Part shown: one piece after another, positions 1 through 6,843 of the stretch | How positions within the stretch are numbered: position 1 is the stretch's first letter | Layout: every line of letters starts with the position of its first letter | NCBI GenBank assembly: GCA_038246575.1 | Contig: JBBRVU010000113.1 | Coordinates: 1-13,324 of the forward strand | Reading direction: 5' to 3' | Length of the DNA stretch: 13,324 nucleotides | Origin: JACCUZ01 sp038246575 | Lineage (GTDB): Bacteria > Actinomycetota > Actinomycetes > JACCUZ01 | Made by a program: the position numbers and the translations under genes | Notes under the pieces: generated by a model | Seen by the model: the letters and a program-made list of their open reading frames with translations, nothing else | Databases searched by the model: none | Told to the model about the DNA's origin: nothing

Positions 1-257
1 TGGCCGAAGGTCAGGCTGTGGTTGTCCCGGCCGAACGGGAGGTGCACCGCGAACCGCTCGCTGAGCCCGAAGAGCACGGCGAGCAGGGGCCACCACAGCT
101 GGCCCAGCTCAGGAAGGGGCGCGTCCTGCCACCAGAGCAGGGCCGCGGAGGACGCGAGGCCGGCGCTGAGCAGCCAGATCAGGTGATCGGGCGTGGTCAG
201 GCCGCGCCATCGCGGCCGCGGATCGCGATCGCGCACCACGACGGGGCCTGGTCGCAT
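1..257 (-). CDS. N-terminal fragment of a membrane protein, possibly GGDEF/EAL family
   Basis: Partial gene: it starts at ATG (complement of 255-257), and 85 codons are visible before the window ends. Codons have strongly G/C third positions, as in neighbouring genes. The visible protein has a short basic, Arg-rich N-terminus (about residues 1-22), a hydrophobic segment at about 24-45 containing IWLLSAGLASSAALLWW, a short polar link, and a second hydrophobic segment at about 56-68 (WWPLLAVLFGLSERF) followed by AVHLPFGRDNHSLTF. The 'ERF-VH-F-R--HS-(T/S)' pattern after the second span recalls, from memory, the N-terminal membrane module of actinobacterial GGDEF/EAL (c-di-GMP turnover) proteins. 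No catalytic domain is visible, so this family call is an inference. GAGGAG directly abuts the ATG with no spacer, so the start may be leaderless or lie at an upstream in-frame GTG (GTG codons end 15 and 21 bases before it). An in-frame TAA limits the upstream extension. Confidence 0.68.
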   Translation of the reverse strand, partial: MRPGPVVVRDRDPRPRWRGLTTPDHLIWLLSAGLASSAALLWWQDAPLPELGQLWWPLLAVLFGLSERFAVHLPFGRDNHSLTFG

Positions 258-325
258 CTCCTCAGTGTGAGGCACGCGCACCCATTACGCAGCGATATGG
301 CCCGGTTGCTGGGGGTCACCCTTCG

Positions 326-373
326 AGGGACCGCCGCCCGGGGCAGCAGGGCGGGAGCCCGGGAGGAGTCCCT
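326..373 (-). terminator. Nested inverted repeat after the GATWN peptide gene
   Basis: AGGGAC at 326-331 pairs with GTCCCT at 368-373. Inside it, CCCGGG at 337-342 pairs with CCCGGG at 358-363. The two arms are separated by internal loops of 5 and 4 bases, with a 15-base apical region. The structure begins 22 bases beyond the stop of the minus-strand gene at 395-601 and lies upstream of the next minus-strand gene. There is no T-tract, which is common for actinobacterial hairpin terminators. It would separate the two minus-strand genes. Confidence 0.55.
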
Positions 374-394
374 GGCTGCCAGCGTCGGTCTCCG

Positions 395-601
395 TCAGTT
401 CCAGGTGGCGCCGTTGGTCCCGCCCCGGGGAGCCTTGTTCCAGGTCGCACCAGCGTTGACTTTGTTCCAGGTGGCTCCGGCCTTGTCGCTGCCGATAGAG
501 CCGAGTCCGGTCAACATGGCGGCGGCCGCGGCCAGTGCCAGCGCTGCGAACAGCGCGACAAAGAAGGTGGTGAGCTGGCCGAAGGAGGCAGTACGGGTCA
601 T
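395..601 (-). CDS. Small membrane-anchored or secreted peptide with three GATWN repeats (68 aa)
   Basis: I do not recognise a named family. The 68-residue product starts at ATG (complement of 599-601), with an AGGAGA ribosome binding site about 6 bases upstream (caggagaagacc-ATG), which decides this start over a much longer upstream extension. Residues 1-10 are polar. Residues about 11-33 are one hydrophobic, Ala-rich helix (TTFFVALFAALALAAAAAML), either a membrane anchor or an uncleaved signal; no clear signal-peptidase site is seen. The tail, residues 34-68, is Gly/Asn/Lys-rich and carries the exact pentapeptide GATWN at 42-46, 51-55 and 64-68, the last copy being the very C-terminus. The first two copies are followed by Lys and preceded by Ala (AGATWNK). 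The tail would be outside the membrane if the N-terminus is inside, which is inferred. The gene is transcribed alone, divergent from glnA2, and is followed by a hairpin. Function unknown. Confidence 0.75.
   Translation of the reverse strand: MTRTASFGQLTTFFVALFAALALAAAAAMLTGLGSIGSDKAGATWNKVNAGATWNKAPRGGTNGATWN
398..478 (-). repeat. Three in-frame 15-bp repeats encoding GATWN
   Basis: Copies lie at 398-412, 437-451 and 464-478. On the coding strand each reads GGN-GCN-ACC-TGG-AAC. The ACC-TGG-AAC part is invariant, while the Gly codon differs in each copy (GGA, GGT, GGC) and Ala uses GCC, GCG, GCC. Spacing between copies is 39 and 27 bases, both multiples of three. Third-position variation with an unchanged peptide points to conservation of the protein repeat rather than recent DNA duplication. 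Confidence 0.8.
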
Positions 602-758
602 GGTCTTCTCCTGAGTTTGACGGTTCGGCACGAGTGGCGAGTGATCAACGATGCGCCAGGCGACATGATCCATCCGGGACGGTCTGGGATCGACCACGCT
701 CGGTCGCGTGTTCGGTAAAGAAACATGACCGGGCAGTTGCGGGCCGCCTGACCACCCT

Positions 759-774
759 GTAACACCGCGGAAAC
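759..774 (+). promoter_or_regulatory. Candidate GlnR box upstream of glnA2
   Basis: GTAAC at 759-763, then six bases, then GAAAC at 770-774. This is an exact match to one GTNAC-N6-GAAAC unit of the actinobacterial GlnR binding pattern, which is usually two such units in tandem. The second unit expected 22 bases upstream is degenerate here (ctgac at 748-752, ttgcg at 737-741). The box ends 23 bases before the chosen glnA2 ATG at 798, so it probably overlaps the core promoter. That placement fits repression or a very close activator better than a classic upstream activator. Target and sign of regulation are inferred. Confidence 0.45.
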
Positions 775-797
775 ACCGGCCGGGCACGATGCGCCCC

Positions 798-2135
798 ATG
801 GACAAGCAGCAGGAGTTCGTCCTCCGGACGCTCGAGGAGCGTGACATCCGCTTCGTGCGGCTGTGGTTCACCGACGTGCTCGGCTTCCTCAAGTCGGTGG
901 CGGTCGCGCCGGCCGAGCTCGAAGGAGCCTTCGACGAGGGCATCGGTTTCGACGGATCGGCGATCGAGGGCTTCGCGCGGGTCTACGAGTCGGACATGCT
1001 CGCCAAGCCCGACCCCGGCACGTTCCAGATCCTGCCGTGGCGCTCGGAGTCCCCGGGCACGGCGCGGATGTTCTGCGACATCGTCATGCCCGATGGCAGT
1101 CCGTCCTTCGCCGACCCGCGCCAGGTCCTCAAGCGCACGCTGGCCAAGGCCGCTGACCTGGGATTTGCCTTCTACACCCACCCCGAGATCGAGTTCTTCC
1201 TGTTCAAGGACCTTGAGACCGGCGGGCGGGCTCCGACCCCGGTCGATCAGGGTGGCTACTTCGACCATGTCGCTCACGGCGCCGGGGCGGACTTCCGGCG
1301 GGACGCGATCACGATGCTGGAGTCGATGGGCATCTCGGTCGAGTTCAGCCACCACGAAGGGGCGCCGGGTCAGCAGGAGATCGACCTGCGGTACGCAGAT
1401 GCGCTGTCCACCGCAGACAACTTGATGACCTTCCGGCACGTGATGAAGCAGGTCGCGCTGTCGCAGGGGGTCCACGCGTCGTTCATGCCGAAGCCGCTTA
1501 CCGAGCATCCCGGGTCCGGCATGCACACCCACCTGTCGTTGTTCGAGGGGGAGCGCAACGCCTTCTTCGAGGCGGGCGCTCGGTACCAGCTGTCGAAGGT
1601 CGGTCGGTCGTTCATCGCCGGGCTGCTCCGGCACGCCGCCGAGATCACCGCCGTCACCAACCAGTGGGTCAACTCCTACAAGCGGCTCTCCGGTGGGGGA
1701 GAGGCCCCGTCCTACGTCTGCTGGGGCCACAACAACCGGTCGGCGCTGGTGCGCGTCCCGATGTACAAGCCGCTGAAGGGCAACTCGACGCGGGTCGAGC
1801 TGCGCTCCCCGGACACCGCCTGCAACCCCTATCTCGCCTTCGCGGTCGTGCTGGCGGCCGGACTCAAGGGCATCCAGGAGGGTTACGAGCTGCCCGACGA
1901 GGCTGAGGACGACGTCTGGTCGCTCACCGATGCCGAGCGGCGCGCCCTCGGCATCGAGCCGCTACCGGCGAGTCTGAGCGACGCCATCCGCGCAATGGAG
2001 ACCAGCGAGCTGGTCGCGGAGACTCTCGGCGAGCATGTTTTCGACTTCTTCCTCCGCAACAAGCGCGCCGAGTGGCTGGAGTACCGGCGACAGGTGACGC
2101 CCTACGAGCTCGACCGCTACCTGTCGGTGCTGTAA
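798..2135 (+). CDS. glnA2: Glutamine synthetase, GlnA2 type (possibly gamma-glutamylpolyamine synthetase)
   Basis: 445-residue type I glutamine synthetase-fold enzyme: ATP-dependent ligation of ammonium (or an amine) to the gamma-carboxyl of glutamate, cytosolic, normally a dodecamer. The beta-grasp domain holds FDGS (Asp52). The catalytic domain holds metal ligands Glu130/Glu132 (HPEIEF), Glu187 and Glu194 (HHEG, QQE), His243 (GSGMHTH), the flap Glu302 (GGEAP), Arg314/Arg319 (NNRSALVR) and Glu334/Arg336 (VELR), so it looks fully active. A tyrosine at the adenylylation position is present (Tyr363, EGYELP). The N-terminus MDKQQEFVLRTLEERDIRFV is typical of actinobacterial GlnA2, and glnE downstream fits the known glnA2-glnE neighbourhood. 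Streptomyces GlnA2 has been described as a gamma-glutamylpolyamine synthetase; the substrate cannot be read here. I chose ATG 798 over the in-frame ATG 789 because family members start at MDKQQ. No good ribosome site is seen, so it may be leaderless. A GlnR-like box lies upstream. Confidence 0.95.
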   Translation: MDKQQEFVLRTLEERDIRFVRLWFTDVLGFLKSVAVAPAELEGAFDEGIGFDGSAIEGFARVYESDMLAKPDPGTFQILPWRSESPGTARMFCDIVMPDGSPSFADPRQVLKRTLAKAADLGFAFYTHPEIEFFLFKDLETGGRAPTPVDQGGYFDHVAHGAGADFRRDAITMLESMGISVEFSHHEGAPGQQEIDLRYADALSTADNLMTFRHVMKQVALSQGVHASFMPKPLTEHPGSGMHTHLSLFEGERNAFFEAGARYQLSKVGRSFIAGLLRHAAEITAVTNQWVNSYKRLSGGGEAPSYVCWGHNNRSALVRVPMYKPLKGNSTRVELRSPDTACNPYLAFAVVLAAGLKGIQEGYELPDEAEDDVWSLTDAERRALGIEPLPASLSDAIRAMETSELVAETLGEHVFDFFLRNKRAEWLEYRRQVTPYELDRYLSVL

Positions 2136-2142
2136 TCAGGCG

Positions 2143-2886
2143 GTGACGAGCGTGCAGCGGGTCCTCGTGGTCCAACATGAGGCGGAAACCGGACCGGGTT
2201 GGTGGGGCGACTGGCTCGACGGGGCCGGCGTCGCCCTGGATATGCACCATGCGTATGCGCAGGAAGACAGGCCGGCGCTCACGGAGTACGACGGGCTGCT
2301 CGTCCTCGGCGGAGCCATGGGCCCGGTCGAGGACGAGGCACATCCCTGGCTCCTCTCCGTCCGGGACCTGCTGGCCGAGGCGGTCCGGATCGAGCTGCCG
2401 ACGATGGGGATCTGCCTGGGTGCCGAGATGTTGGCCGTGGCGTGCGGTGGCAGCGTTCGCCGAGGGTTGGCCGGCCCGGAGATCGGCGTCATGGACATCG
2501 AGATGTCGGCGGAGGCCGCAGACGACCGCGTGCTCGGTTCCTTGCCGCGACGGCCCCGAGTGCTGCAGTGGCACTGGGAGGAGATGGACCGGCTGCCGCC
2601 CCGATCGGTCCTGCTCGGCTCGTCGCCGGCGTATCCGCACCAGGCGTTTCGCATCGGCGCGGCCGCGTGGGGGATTCAGGGGCACCCGGAGGTGACGCCG
2701 GGGATCGCCAGGCAGTGGGCGCGTGAGGACAGCTCGCTGCTCCGCGAAGCCGGGCGGCGCCCGGACGACCTGGTCGCCGAGATCGAGATGGCCACCGACG
2801 AGCTGGTGGGCACCTGGAAGCCAGTCGCCGAGGCGTTCGCGGGCGTGGTCCGGGCGGACGCGTCCCGCGTCGCACAGGGCACCTGA
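2143..2886 (+). CDS. Class I glutamine amidotransferase (GMP synthase glutaminase-like domain)
   Basis: 247-residue stand-alone class I (Cys-His-Glu triad) glutamine amidotransferase domain, related to the GMP synthase glutaminase domain group. Visible motifs: an oxyanion-strand region LLVLGGAMGP at about 52-61; the nucleophile elbow MGICLGAEML with Cys91; and QGHPEV with His181 and Glu183, completing the triad. No synthetase domain is attached, so the ammonia or gamma-glutamyl acceptor is unknown. It starts at GTG 2143, only 7 bases after the glnA2 stop, so co-transcription with glnA2 is likely; a second GTG at 2152 is an alternative start. Next to a possible gamma-glutamylpolyamine synthetase, a gamma-glutamyl hydrolase role analogous to PuuD is conceivable, but PuuD belongs to a different subgroup, so this is speculation. 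The C-terminal 60 residues are charged and helical, without recognisable motifs. Confidence 0.88.
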   Translation: MTSVQRVLVVQHEAETGPGWWGDWLDGAGVALDMHHAYAQEDRPALTEYDGLLVLGGAMGPVEDEAHPWLLSVRDLLAEAVRIELPTMGICLGAEMLAVACGGSVRRGLAGPEIGVMDIEMSAEAADDRVLGSLPRRPRVLQWHWEEMDRLPPRSVLLGSSPAYPHQAFRIGAAAWGIQGHPEVTPGIARQWAREDSSLLREAGRRPDDLVAEIEMATDELVGTWKPVAEAFAGVVRADASRVAQGT

Positions 2887-2924
2887 GGCCTCGCTCGACC
2901 CCGTCCAGCGCGCCCCACCGCACC

Positions 2925-2943
2925 TATAGTGATCAGGGATCAC
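2925..2943 (+). promoter_or_regulatory. TATAGT -10 box overlapping a perfect palindrome (candidate operator)
   Basis: TATAGT at 2925-2930 is a good -10 hexamer, 43 bases before the methyltransferase ATG. It overlaps GTGATC-AGG-GATCAC at 2929-2943, a perfect 6-bp inverted repeat with a 3-base spacer covering the predicted transcription start. The -35 region is not recognisable. A dimeric repressor bound here would block initiation; the regulator is unknown. Confidence 0.5.
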
Positions 2944-2972
2944 GCACACCCGACGGACGTCTGTGGGTTGAG

Positions 2973-3824
2973 ATGACCAGCGAGGAAGTTCTGCACAAGG
3001 CTGATTTCGACGCCATCTACGACCAGCCGGACCCACGGGCCTACTACTCGACGCTGCGGAAGCTCGACTACGCCATCCCGCAGCGGGGCGCAGAGATTTT
3101 CACCGACCTGCTCGATGTGCGACCCAGCAATGGCGGGGGACCGTTCAAAGTGCTCGACGTCTGCTGTTCCTACGGTGTCGTCGCGACGTTGATGCGGACC
3201 GACCTCGAGATGTCCGACATCTACGAGCACTACGCCGCGCCCGGCGCGCAATCGCTGACCCCTGAAGAGCTGAACGACGTGGACCGGCAGTTCCTGATGG
3301 AGCACAGCAAGCCCGGTGCTCCGGAGCTGGTAGGTCTCGACCTGGCCCAGCGCGCGGTCGACTACGCCGTCGCGTCGGGCGCGCTCGACGTCGGGTTCGC
3401 AGAGAACCTCGAGGTGGACGATCCGTCGCCGCAGCTCGCAGCGCAGCTCGAGGGCGTCGACCTGATCACGACAACCGGCGGCGTCGGCTACGTGACCGAC
3501 CAGACCTTCGACCGGCTCCTCGCTGTTGCTCCCGACACCGCATGGGTGGCGGCCTTCTGCCTGCGTACCTACGACTACGACCCGATCGCGCAGTCCCTCG
3601 AGGCGCGCGGGCTGAGCACAGAACGTGTCGCGCACACTTTTCGTCAGCGCCGGTTCATCGGGGCCGACGAGCAGCAGTGGGCTGTGGCCGAAGTCCAGTC
3701 GCGTGGCGTCGACCCCACCGGCAAGGAGGAGGACGGCTACTTCCACGCCGACTGCTTCCTCTCGCGGCCCGCGAGCGAGGTTGATCAACGGCCGCTTGCC
3801 GAGCTCCTCCCAGGGCTTGCCTGA
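2973..3824 (+). CDS. Class I SAM-dependent methyltransferase, substrate unknown
   Basis: 283 residues with the Rossmann pattern of class I SAM methyltransferases. Motif I is KVLDVCCSYGVV (59-70), a variant where the usual GxGxG loop reads C-C-S-Y-G. The acidic end of strand 2 is GLDLAQRA with Asp123, and motif IV is DLITTTGGVGYV (163-174), with strand 5 at WVAAFCLRTY (191-200). The N-terminal part, FDAIYDQPDPRAYYSTLRKLDYAIPQ, looks like a substrate-proximal helical cap; I recall this architecture from uncharacterised bacterial methyltransferases with the same CCSYG loop. The C-terminal region ends in FLSRP. No substrate can be read from the sequence. ATG 2973 follows a promoter-like TATAGT and a palindrome; the ribosome site is weak. 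glnE follows after 22 bases, so the two are probably co-transcribed. Confidence 0.82.
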   Translation: MTSEEVLHKADFDAIYDQPDPRAYYSTLRKLDYAIPQRGAEIFTDLLDVRPSNGGGPFKVLDVCCSYGVVATLMRTDLEMSDIYEHYAAPGAQSLTPEELNDVDRQFLMEHSKPGAPELVGLDLAQRAVDYAVASGALDVGFAENLEVDDPSPQLAAQLEGVDLITTTGGVGYVTDQTFDRLLAVAPDTAWVAAFCLRTYDYDPIAQSLEARGLSTERVAHTFRQRRFIGADEQQWAVAEVQSRGVDPTGKEEDGYFHADCFLSRPASEVDQRPLAELLPGLA

Positions 3825-3846
3825 CGGGCACCGATAGCGTGACCGG

Positions 3847-6843
3847 GTGAGCGACCGGCGGGACGGACGCCCCGAGGTGCGCTTGGCCCGGGCCGGATTC
3901 ACCGAGCCGGACCGGGCCGCAGCGGCGATCTCGGGTGGCGCGCTCGACGGACTCTTCGACGATGATCAGGTGCTGACCGATCTCGCCGCGACCGCCGACC
4001 CGGACGAGGCCCTGCTCCGGCTGGCGCTGCTCCTCGAGTCCGCGCGCGAGGGCGGCGTCGGTGTCGCGCTGGCGGATGCACTGAGAGCGGATGACCTGCT
4101 GCGCAGGCGGCTGTTTGCTGTCCTGGGAGCGAGCCAGGCGCTGGCCGACCATCTGGTCCGGGTTCCCGAGAGCTGGCGACTCCTGGTCCCCGTTGGCGAT
4201 GTACGTCCCAGTGCCGCCGGGTTGCGACGCTCGATGCTGCTCGCGATCGGCGCCGACCCTGACGACCCGCACCCGGCGGCCGGCGCCGACCACGAGGCGA
4301 CCGATCTGCTCCGCCTCGCGTATCGCAACCACCTGCTCGGTCTCGCCGCTCGTGACGTCGGCGCGGGGGCCGACGTCTCGGACGTCGCGGGTGAGCTCGC
4401 CGACCTCGCCGGGGCGACGCTCGAGGCGGCGTTGGCGGTGGCGAGGACGGAGGTGGGGGACGCCGCGGCGACCTGTCGGCTCGCGGTGATCGCGATGGGC
4501 AAGTGCGGGGGCCGCGAGCTCAACTACGCCAGCGACGTGGACGTCGTGTTCGTGGCCGAGGCCGCCGAGGGCGAGGAGGAGACGTCGGCGTTGCGGACGG
4601 CGACGGCGCTCGCCTCGACGCTGATGCGCGTGTGCTCGGCGAGTACGGCTGAGGGCACCATCTGGCCGGTCGACGCGGCGTTGCGCCCGGAGGGCAAGGC
4701 CGGCCCGCTCGTGCGGACCCTCGCCAGCCACGTGGCCTACTACCAGCGATGGGCCAAGACCTGGGAGTTCCAGGCGCTGCTCAAGGCCCGGCCGGTGGCC
4801 GGCGACATGGACCTCGGCCGGGCATATGTCGATGCGGTGGCGCCGATGGTGTGGCAGGCGGCCGAGCGCTCCGACTTCGTCGCTGACGTCCAGCAGATGC
4901 GGCGCCGGGTCGAGGAGACCCTCCCCGCCGCGGACAGTCATCGCGAGCTCAAGCTCGGACCCGGCGGTCTGCGCGACGTCGAGTTCGCCGTGCAGCTGCT
5001 GCAGCTCGTCCACGGACGCACCGACAATGCCTTGCGCAGCAGCAACACGCTGGAGGCGCTGGAGGCGCTGTCAACCTACGGCTACGTCGGGCGCACGGAC
5101 GCTGCGGAGTTCGACCGGGCCTACCGGTTCCTGCGGACGATCGAGCACAGGTTGCAGCTGCACCGCCTGCGCCGGACGCACGTGATGCCCGACGACGAGG
5201 TCGACCTGCGCCGGCTCGGTCGGTCGATGGGGTTGCGCGCCGACACCGTCGCCGAGCTCGATCGGCAGTGGCGCGGCCACGCCCGCGAGGTGAGGCGGCT
5301 GCACGAGAAGCTGTTCTACCGGCCGTTGCTGTCCTCGGTGGCGCGACTGCACTCCGACCATGCCCGGCTGACACCGGCAGCAGCAAGGTCTCGGTTGGAG
5401 GCGCTGGGCTACGTCGACCCGGCGGGCGCGCTACGCCACCTGGAGTCGCTGACAGCCGGGGTGAGTCGGCGTGCCGCCATTCAGCGCACCCTCCTGCCGG
5501 TGCTGCTCGGCTGGTTCGCGGACGCCCCGGACCCCGACGGCGGGCTGCTGGCGTTCCGCCGGATCAGCGACTCGCTGGGCACGACGCCGTGGTACCTCCG
5601 GCTGCTGCGCGACGAGGGTGCTGTCGCCCAGCGACTGTCCCTGATCCTGGCCAGCAGCAAGTACGCCGTCGACCTGCTGGGCCGGGCCCCGGATGGCGTT
5701 CGGCTGCTTGCCGACGACGCCGAGCTGCGGCCGCGATCACGCGACGAGCTGGACACCGAGCTGATCACGGCCACGGCGCGCCACGAGGATCCGCCCGAGG
5801 CGGTGGGAGTTGCCCGGGCGGTCCGCCGGCGTGAGCTGTTCAGGATCGCTGCGGCCGACCTGCTCGATCTGGTCGGGGTCGATCAGGTCGAGGAGTCCCT
5901 GACCGACGTCGCGGCCGCGACGCTGAGCGCGGCACTCGAGGTGGCATCCCGGTCGGCACGGGCTGCCCACGGCGGCGTGCTGCCGACCCGCCTGTCCATC
6001 GTGGCCATGGGCCGCTTCGGCGGGCGCGAGCTGTCCTACGGCAGTGACGCGGACGTGCTGTTCGTGCACGACCCGCTGCCCGGGGCCGACGAGCGGCAGG
6101 CGGCCGAGGCGGCAACCGCAGTGGTCGGCGAGCTGCGGCGGTTGCTCTCGGTGCCCTCGCCGGACCCCCCGCTGGGCGTCGATGCGGACCTCCGGCCCGA
6201 GGGGCGGCAGGGCCCGCTCGTACGCACGCTGGCGTCCTATGCCGCCTACTACGAGCGCTGGTCGCACGTCTGGGAGAGCCAGGCCTTGCTGCGGGCCGTC
6301 CCGGTGGCCGGGGACGCGGACCTGGGTAAACAGTTCCTGGCCGTCATCGACCCGCTGCGGTACCCGGCGGAGGGCCTCGCGGAGGCCCCGGTGCGCGAGA
6401 TCCGTCGGATCAAGGCGCGGGTCGAGGCCGAGCGCCTGCCTCGTGGCGCGGACCCGACGAGGCACACGAAGCTGGGCCCGGGCGGACTCGCCGACGTGGA
6501 GTGGACGGTGCAGCTGCTCCAGCTCCAGCACGGCGGCCGGGTGCCGGCTCTGCGGACGCCCCGGACTCTTCCGGCGTTGGCTGCTGCCGGCGAAGCGGCC
6601 CTGCTGACCGCGGAACAGGTCCGCATCCTCTCTCATGCCTGGCGCAGCGCCAGCCGGGTCCGCAACGCGGTGCTGCTCGTCCGCGGCCGTCCGGGCGACA
6701 GCCTGCCCACCGAGCTGCGCGAGCTCGCCGGTGTGGCGCGGGTGCTCGGCTACCCTCCGGGCGGATCGGAAGCCCTGGTCGACGACTACCGTCGGGCGAC
6801 CCGGCGGGCCAGGACTGTGGTGGACGGAGTGTTCTACAGGTGA
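3847..6843 (+). CDS. glnE: Bifunctional glutamine synthetase adenylyltransferase / adenylyl-removing enzyme
   Basis: 998-residue GlnE, near the length I recall for actinobacterial members (about 1000). It transfers AMP to, and phosphorolytically removes it from, a tyrosine of glutamine synthetase, tuning GS to nitrogen supply. Two nucleotidyltransferase domains are seen. The N-terminal adenylyl-removase has GGRELNYASDVD at 221-232 (Asp230, Asp232) followed by KLGPGGLRDVEFAVQLLQ near 369. The C-terminal adenylyltransferase has GGRELSYGSDAD at 725-736 (Asp734, Asp736) and KLGPGGLADVEWTVQLLQ near 875. Both acidic pairs are intact, so both activities are expected. It starts at GTG 3847 with a poor ribosome site, and the frame is uninterrupted. 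A likely target could be the GlnA2-type enzyme upstream, but the classic substrate is GlnA1, which is not in the window. The stop overlaps the next gene's GTG. Confidence 0.96.
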   Translation: MSDRRDGRPEVRLARAGFTEPDRAAAAISGGALDGLFDDDQVLTDLAATADPDEALLRLALLLESAREGGVGVALADALRADDLLRRRLFAVLGASQALADHLVRVPESWRLLVPVGDVRPSAAGLRRSMLLAIGADPDDPHPAAGADHEATDLLRLAYRNHLLGLAARDVGAGADVSDVAGELADLAGATLEAALAVARTEVGDAAATCRLAVIAMGKCGGRELNYASDVDVVFVAEAAEGEEETSALRTATALASTLMRVCSASTAEGTIWPVDAALRPEGKAGPLVRTLASHVAYYQRWAKTWEFQALLKARPVAGDMDLGRAYVDAVAPMVWQAAERSDFVADVQQMRRRVEETLPAADSHRELKLGPGGLRDVEFAVQLLQLVHGRTDNALRSSNTLEALEALSTYGYVGRTDAAEFDRAYRFLRTIEHRLQLHRLRRTHVMPDDEVDLRRLGRSMGLRADTVAELDRQWRGHAREVRRLHEKLFYRPLLSSVARLHSDHARLTPAAARSRLEALGYVDPAGALRHLESLTAGVSRRAAIQRTLLPVLLGWFADAPDPDGGLLAFRRISDSLGTTPWYLRLLRDEGAVAQRLSLILASSKYAVDLLGRAPDGVRLLADDAELRPRSRDELDTELITATARHEDPPEAVGVARAVRRRELFRIAAADLLDLVGVDQVEESLTDVAAATLSAALEVASRSARAAHGGVLPTRLSIVAMGRFGGRELSYGSDADVLFVHDPLPGADERQAAEAATAVVGELRRLLSVPSPDPPLGVDADLRPEGRQGPLVRTLASYAAYYERWSHVWESQALLRAVPVAGDADLGKQFLAVIDPLRYPAEGLAEAPVREIRRIKARVEAERLPRGADPTRHTKLGPGGLADVEWTVQLLQLQHGGRVPALRTPRTLPALAAAGEAALLTAEQVRILSHAWRSASRVRNAVLLVRGRPGDSLPTELRELAGVARVLGYPPGGSEALVDDYRRATRRARTVVDGVFYR

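Noticed and set aside
398..478. CRISPR-like or mobile repeat interpretation of the three 15-bp repeats
   Set aside because: The repeats are short, in frame and differ only at synonymous positions, with unequal spacers of 24 and 12 bases. They are coding repeats.
18..614. Plus-strand 198-residue reading frame with FQVAP repeats
   Set aside because: It is antisense to the minus-strand membrane-protein fragment and the GATWN peptide. The FQVAP repeats are the complement of the GATWN codons, and composition is Arg/Pro/Gly-rich without a ribosome site or family pattern.
702..726. Second GlnR unit around GAAAC at 720-724
   Set aside because: The required GTNAC six bases upstream is absent (tgttc at 709-713), so this GAAAC alone is not evidence.
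645..1730. 361-residue minus-strand frame opposite glnA2
   Set aside because: It lies entirely against a clearly conserved glutamine synthetase gene, and its Arg/Gly/Val/His-rich composition is typical of antisense frames in GC-rich DNA.
2940..5013. Long minus-strand frames (320 and 452 residues) opposite the methyltransferase and glnE
   Set aside because: They overlap each other and two recognised genes; no motifs, no plausible start signals.
6501..6839. 113-codon upstream extension of the MFS reading frame
   Set aside because: It lies inside glnE in another frame and reads as Pro/Arg/Gly-rich sequence. The transporter family begins near the GTG at 6840.
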